Origin: Hyphomicrobiales bacterium
GTDB lineage: Bacteria; Pseudomonadota; Alphaproteobacteria; Rhizobiales; Rhizobiaceae
DNA length: 6,912 bases
Assembly (NCBI GenBank): GCA_011087745.1
Contig: JAALLB010000096.1
Span: 1 to 6,912 of the forward strand
Reading direction: 5' to 3'
Part shown: positions 5,375 through 6,912 of the stretch, piece by piece
How positions within the stretch are numbered: the first letter of the stretch is position 1
Layout: every line of letters starts with the position of its first letter
The notes under the pieces: generated by a model
The model's input: the letters and a program-made list of their open reading frames with translations, nothing else
What the model was told of the DNA's origin: nothing
Databases searched by the model: none
Position numbers and translations under genes: made by a program

Positions 5375-6391
5375 TTGAGGAAAGTTTTAGAAGTATTGAA
5401 GGGTAAAAGTTTGGAGATACCACCAGTATGGCTAATGAGACAGGCAGGTAGATATTTACCAGAATACAGAGAGACACGTAAACATGCAGGTGGGTTTTTA
5501 AATCTTTGCTATAATCCGGAATTAGCAATTGAAGTAACCCTGCAGCCTATTACACGATTTGGTTTTGATGCTTCCATATTGTTTTCAGATATTTTGGTAA
5601 TTCCTGATGCCCTTGGACGTAAGGTTGAATTTAAGGAAGGCGAAGGTCCCGTTCTTGAGCCCATTCGTATTGATGAAATTGATAAACTTAAGTTGGACGG
5701 TTTTATTGATCATCTTAAGCCGATTCTTCAAACTGTAAGTGGTTTGAGAGCAGAGTTACCCAATGAAACCACTCTAATTGGTTTTTGTGGCGCACCCTGG
5801 ACTGTCGCAACCTATATGATTGCTGGTCATGGAACCCCTGATCAAGCGCCTGCAAGATTGTTTGCTCATCAACACCCTGAAGAATTTCAGAAATTGATTG
5901 ATACTCTGGTTAAATCTTCTTCCAGTTATTTGATAGCTCAATTTATAGCTGGTGCAGATATGGTCCAGATTTTTGATAGCTGGGCTGGAATTTTGGGCGG
6001 GGACCAATTTCAACGCTGGTGTGTAAAACCAATGGCTGCAATTGTCGAAAATGTTCGTAAAGAGATACCTGATGCACCCATTATTGGTTTTCCTAAAGGT
6101 GCGGGTAGTCAGTATAATGGTTACCGGGAAGCAACTGGTATTACCGGACTTGGGCTTGATTGGTCGGTTCCTATGGCACAAGCTAAAGAACTACAAATGG
6201 GTGGAGCAGTTCAAGGGTTGTTGGATCCCTTGAGGGTTATTGCGGGTGGTTCAGCACTTGATGATGGCGTGGATGAAGTTCTTGAAAACCTGGGAGCCGG
6301 GCCACTGATCTTTAATCTGGGTCATGGTATTACGCCTCAAGCACCTATAGCTCATGTGGAACAGCTCCTGGCGCGTGTTAGAGGAAGTTAG
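5375..6391 (+). CDS. hemE: Uroporphyrinogen III decarboxylase
   Basis: HemE removes four carboxyl groups from the acetate side chains of uroporphyrinogen III to give coproporphyrinogen III, in the cytosol, with no cofactor. The 338-residue product carries the first family signature, PVWLMRQAGRYLPEYR, at 17-32 with the substrate-binding arginines; the catalytic aspartate in ILFSDIL (D72); the second signature, GFCGAPWTVATYMIAG, at 136-151 with the conserved tyrosine Y147; QIFDSWAG at 198-205; and FNLGHGI at 313-319 with H317. The start is a TTG preceded by a good GGAG site; no in-frame ATG lies between the upstream stop and the conserved region. The N-terminus is short but complete. hemJ follows after 3 nt, so the two are co-transcribed, probably from the promoter inside the origin region. 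Confidence 0.97.
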   Translation: MRKVLEVLKGKSLEIPPVWLMRQAGRYLPEYRETRKHAGGFLNLCYNPELAIEVTLQPITRFGFDASILFSDILVIPDALGRKVEFKEGEGPVLEPIRIDEIDKLKLDGFIDHLKPILQTVSGLRAELPNETTLIGFCGAPWTVATYMIAGHGTPDQAPARLFAHQHPEEFQKLIDTLVKSSSSYLIAQFIAGADMVQIFDSWAGILGGDQFQRWCVKPMAAIVENVRKEIPDAPIIGFPKGAGSQYNGYREATGITGLGLDWSVPMAQAKELQMGGAVQGLLDPLRVIAGGSALDDGVDEVLENLGAGPLIFNLGHGITPQAPIAHVEQLLARVRGS

Positions 6392-6394
6392 ATC

Positions 6395-6817
6395 ATGTAT
6401 GAATGGGTAAAAGTTGCGCATATTATTTCTGTTATTAGCTGGATGGCAGGTTTGTTATATTTACCCAGGCTTTTGATTTATCATTTTGATGCGGAGATTG
6501 GGACTGTTCAATCAGAAATTTTTAAAACCATGGAACGTAGGCTGCTTAAAGCAATTATGACGCCTGCGATGATCGCAACTTGGGTTTTTGGTCTATGGCT
6601 CATGGTATTAATTGATGCTCACAAGGAGGGGTGGTTCGTGTCTAAATTCTTTCTGGTTATTTTGATGAGTGCTTTTCATATGTTTATGGCTCGTTGGGTG
6701 CGTGAGTTTTCTGAAGATAAGCGTTTGCGTTCTACAAAATTTTACAGAGTATCCAATGAAGGCCCTACGGTTTTGATGATTTTGATCGTGATTCTTGTTG
6801 TTGTGAAGCCATTTTGA
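6395..6817 (+). CDS. hemJ: Protoporphyrinogen IX oxidase, HemJ type
   Basis: HemJ (UPF0093 family) is the membrane-bound protoporphyrinogen oxidase of most alphaproteobacteria, oxidising protoporphyrinogen IX to protoporphyrin IX, the step before iron insertion. The 140-residue product shows the conserved opening VKVAHIISVISWMAGLLYLPRL (split here as VKVAHIISVISW, then MAGLLYLPRL) at 6-26, including H9, the conserved histidine associated with haem binding. Hydrophobic segments lie at about 7-25, 55-73, 83-101 and 123-138, giving the usual four-helix layout. YRVSNEGPTVLMI at 117-129 is another conserved block. A GAGGAA site lies 8 nt upstream of the ATG. It follows hemE by 3 nt, the usual pairing; rho, the usual next gene in relatives, is not reached. 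Plus-strand G clearly exceeds C here. Confidence 0.93.
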   Translation: MYEWVKVAHIISVISWMAGLLYLPRLLIYHFDAEIGTVQSEIFKTMERRLLKAIMTPAMIATWVFGLWLMVLIDAHKEGWFVSKFFLVILMSAFHMFMARWVREFSEDKRLRSTKFYRVSNEGPTVLMILIVILVVVKPF

Positions 6818-6858
6818 TCCAAAATTAGCTTTTTCTTAGTTCTGTAAAGAGTTTTGGA
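6818..6858 (+). terminator. Imperfect stem-loop just after hemJ
   Basis: TCCAAAA (6818-6824), directly after the hemJ stop, pairs with TTTTGGA (6852-6858), and CTTT/AAAG pairs inside a large loop. The stem is AT-rich and no T-tract follows, so terminator function is doubtful. The stem ends exactly where the 51-bp repeat arm begins. Confidence 0.25.
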
Positions 6859-6909
6859 GGTATTGCCAAGTTACCGAACGTTGAATGAGAAAGTGCAGGT
6901 GAGGATTTT
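6859..6909 (+). repeat. Right arm of the 51-bp exact inverted repeat
   Basis: These 51 bases are the exact reverse complement of 1-51; three further bases (TTA) end the window. The identity begins 41 bp after the hemJ stop. The frame that is open in the left arm is also open here, from after a TAA at 6845-6847 to the edge, but without a good start codon and ribosome site. The arm replaces the place where rho would be expected in relatives. Confidence 0.95.
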
Positions 6910-6912
6910 TTA

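Noticed and set aside
5298..5528. Minus-strand 76-codon open frame across the hemE start
   Set aside because: It lies opposite hemE coding sequence, is Leu/Ser/Val-rich with no recognisable family, and is best explained as a shadow of hemE.
1..6912. The whole window as a transposon with terminal inverted repeats
   Set aside because: It contains only core housekeeping genes in conserved order, with no transposase or recombinase. Assembly or amplification effects, or a dispersed repeat, explain the ends better.

Overview
The window looks like a stretch of alphaproteobacterial chromosome, most likely from an AT-richer member of the Hyphomicrobiales (Rhizobiales) or a close relative. The evidence is gene content and order: fxsA and secB on the plus strand, then a converging minus-strand block ppsR-maf-aroE-coaE-dnaQ, then a divergent hemE-hemJ pair. 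From general knowledge, this is the conserved neighbourhood of the chromosomal replication origin in this class; the Caulobacter origin lies between hemE and the RP001-type gene, which I take to be the ppsR equivalent. All named genes are intact housekeeping genes. I see no phage, insertion sequence, CRISPR, toxin or defence genes, and no tRNA or rRNA.

Layout. Positions 1-68 hold one arm of a 51-bp exact inverted repeat, which lies within what may be the start of an unidentified minus-strand gene leaving the window. fxsA (138-644) and secB (771-1277) follow on the plus strand, with a hairpin between them. A second hairpin (1292-1324) separates secB from the converging dnaQ. From 4951 down to 1323 five minus-strand genes are tightly packed: ppsR overlaps maf by 8 nt, maf abuts aroE, aroE overlaps coaE by 4 nt, and dnaQ follows after 62 nt with a possible promoter of its own. 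The 423-bp gap 4952-5374 is the only long non-coding stretch and has the make-up of an origin: one perfect DnaA box, several degenerate ones, a very AT-rich core, a sigma70-like promoter towards hemE, and a 17-bp tandem repeat. hemE (5375-6391) and hemJ (6395-6817) form a haem-synthesis pair. The window ends with the second repeat arm (6859-6909).

How the genes fit together. The minus-strand operon combines metabolic control (PpsR), nucleotide-pool hygiene (Maf), shikimate reduction (AroE), the last step of coenzyme A synthesis (CoaE) and the proofreading subunit of DNA polymerase III (DnaQ). HemE and HemJ catalyse two steps of the route from uroporphyrinogen to haem. SecB is the export chaperone. 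The link between these genes is position next to the origin, not a shared pathway.

Main points for a second look: the candidate oriC with its sub-elements; the exact inverted repeat that closes both ends of the window, which may be an assembly or amplification artefact or a real repeat; and TTG start codons on both genes flanking the origin. I found no convincing evidence of a new multi-gene system. All counts were made by eye.
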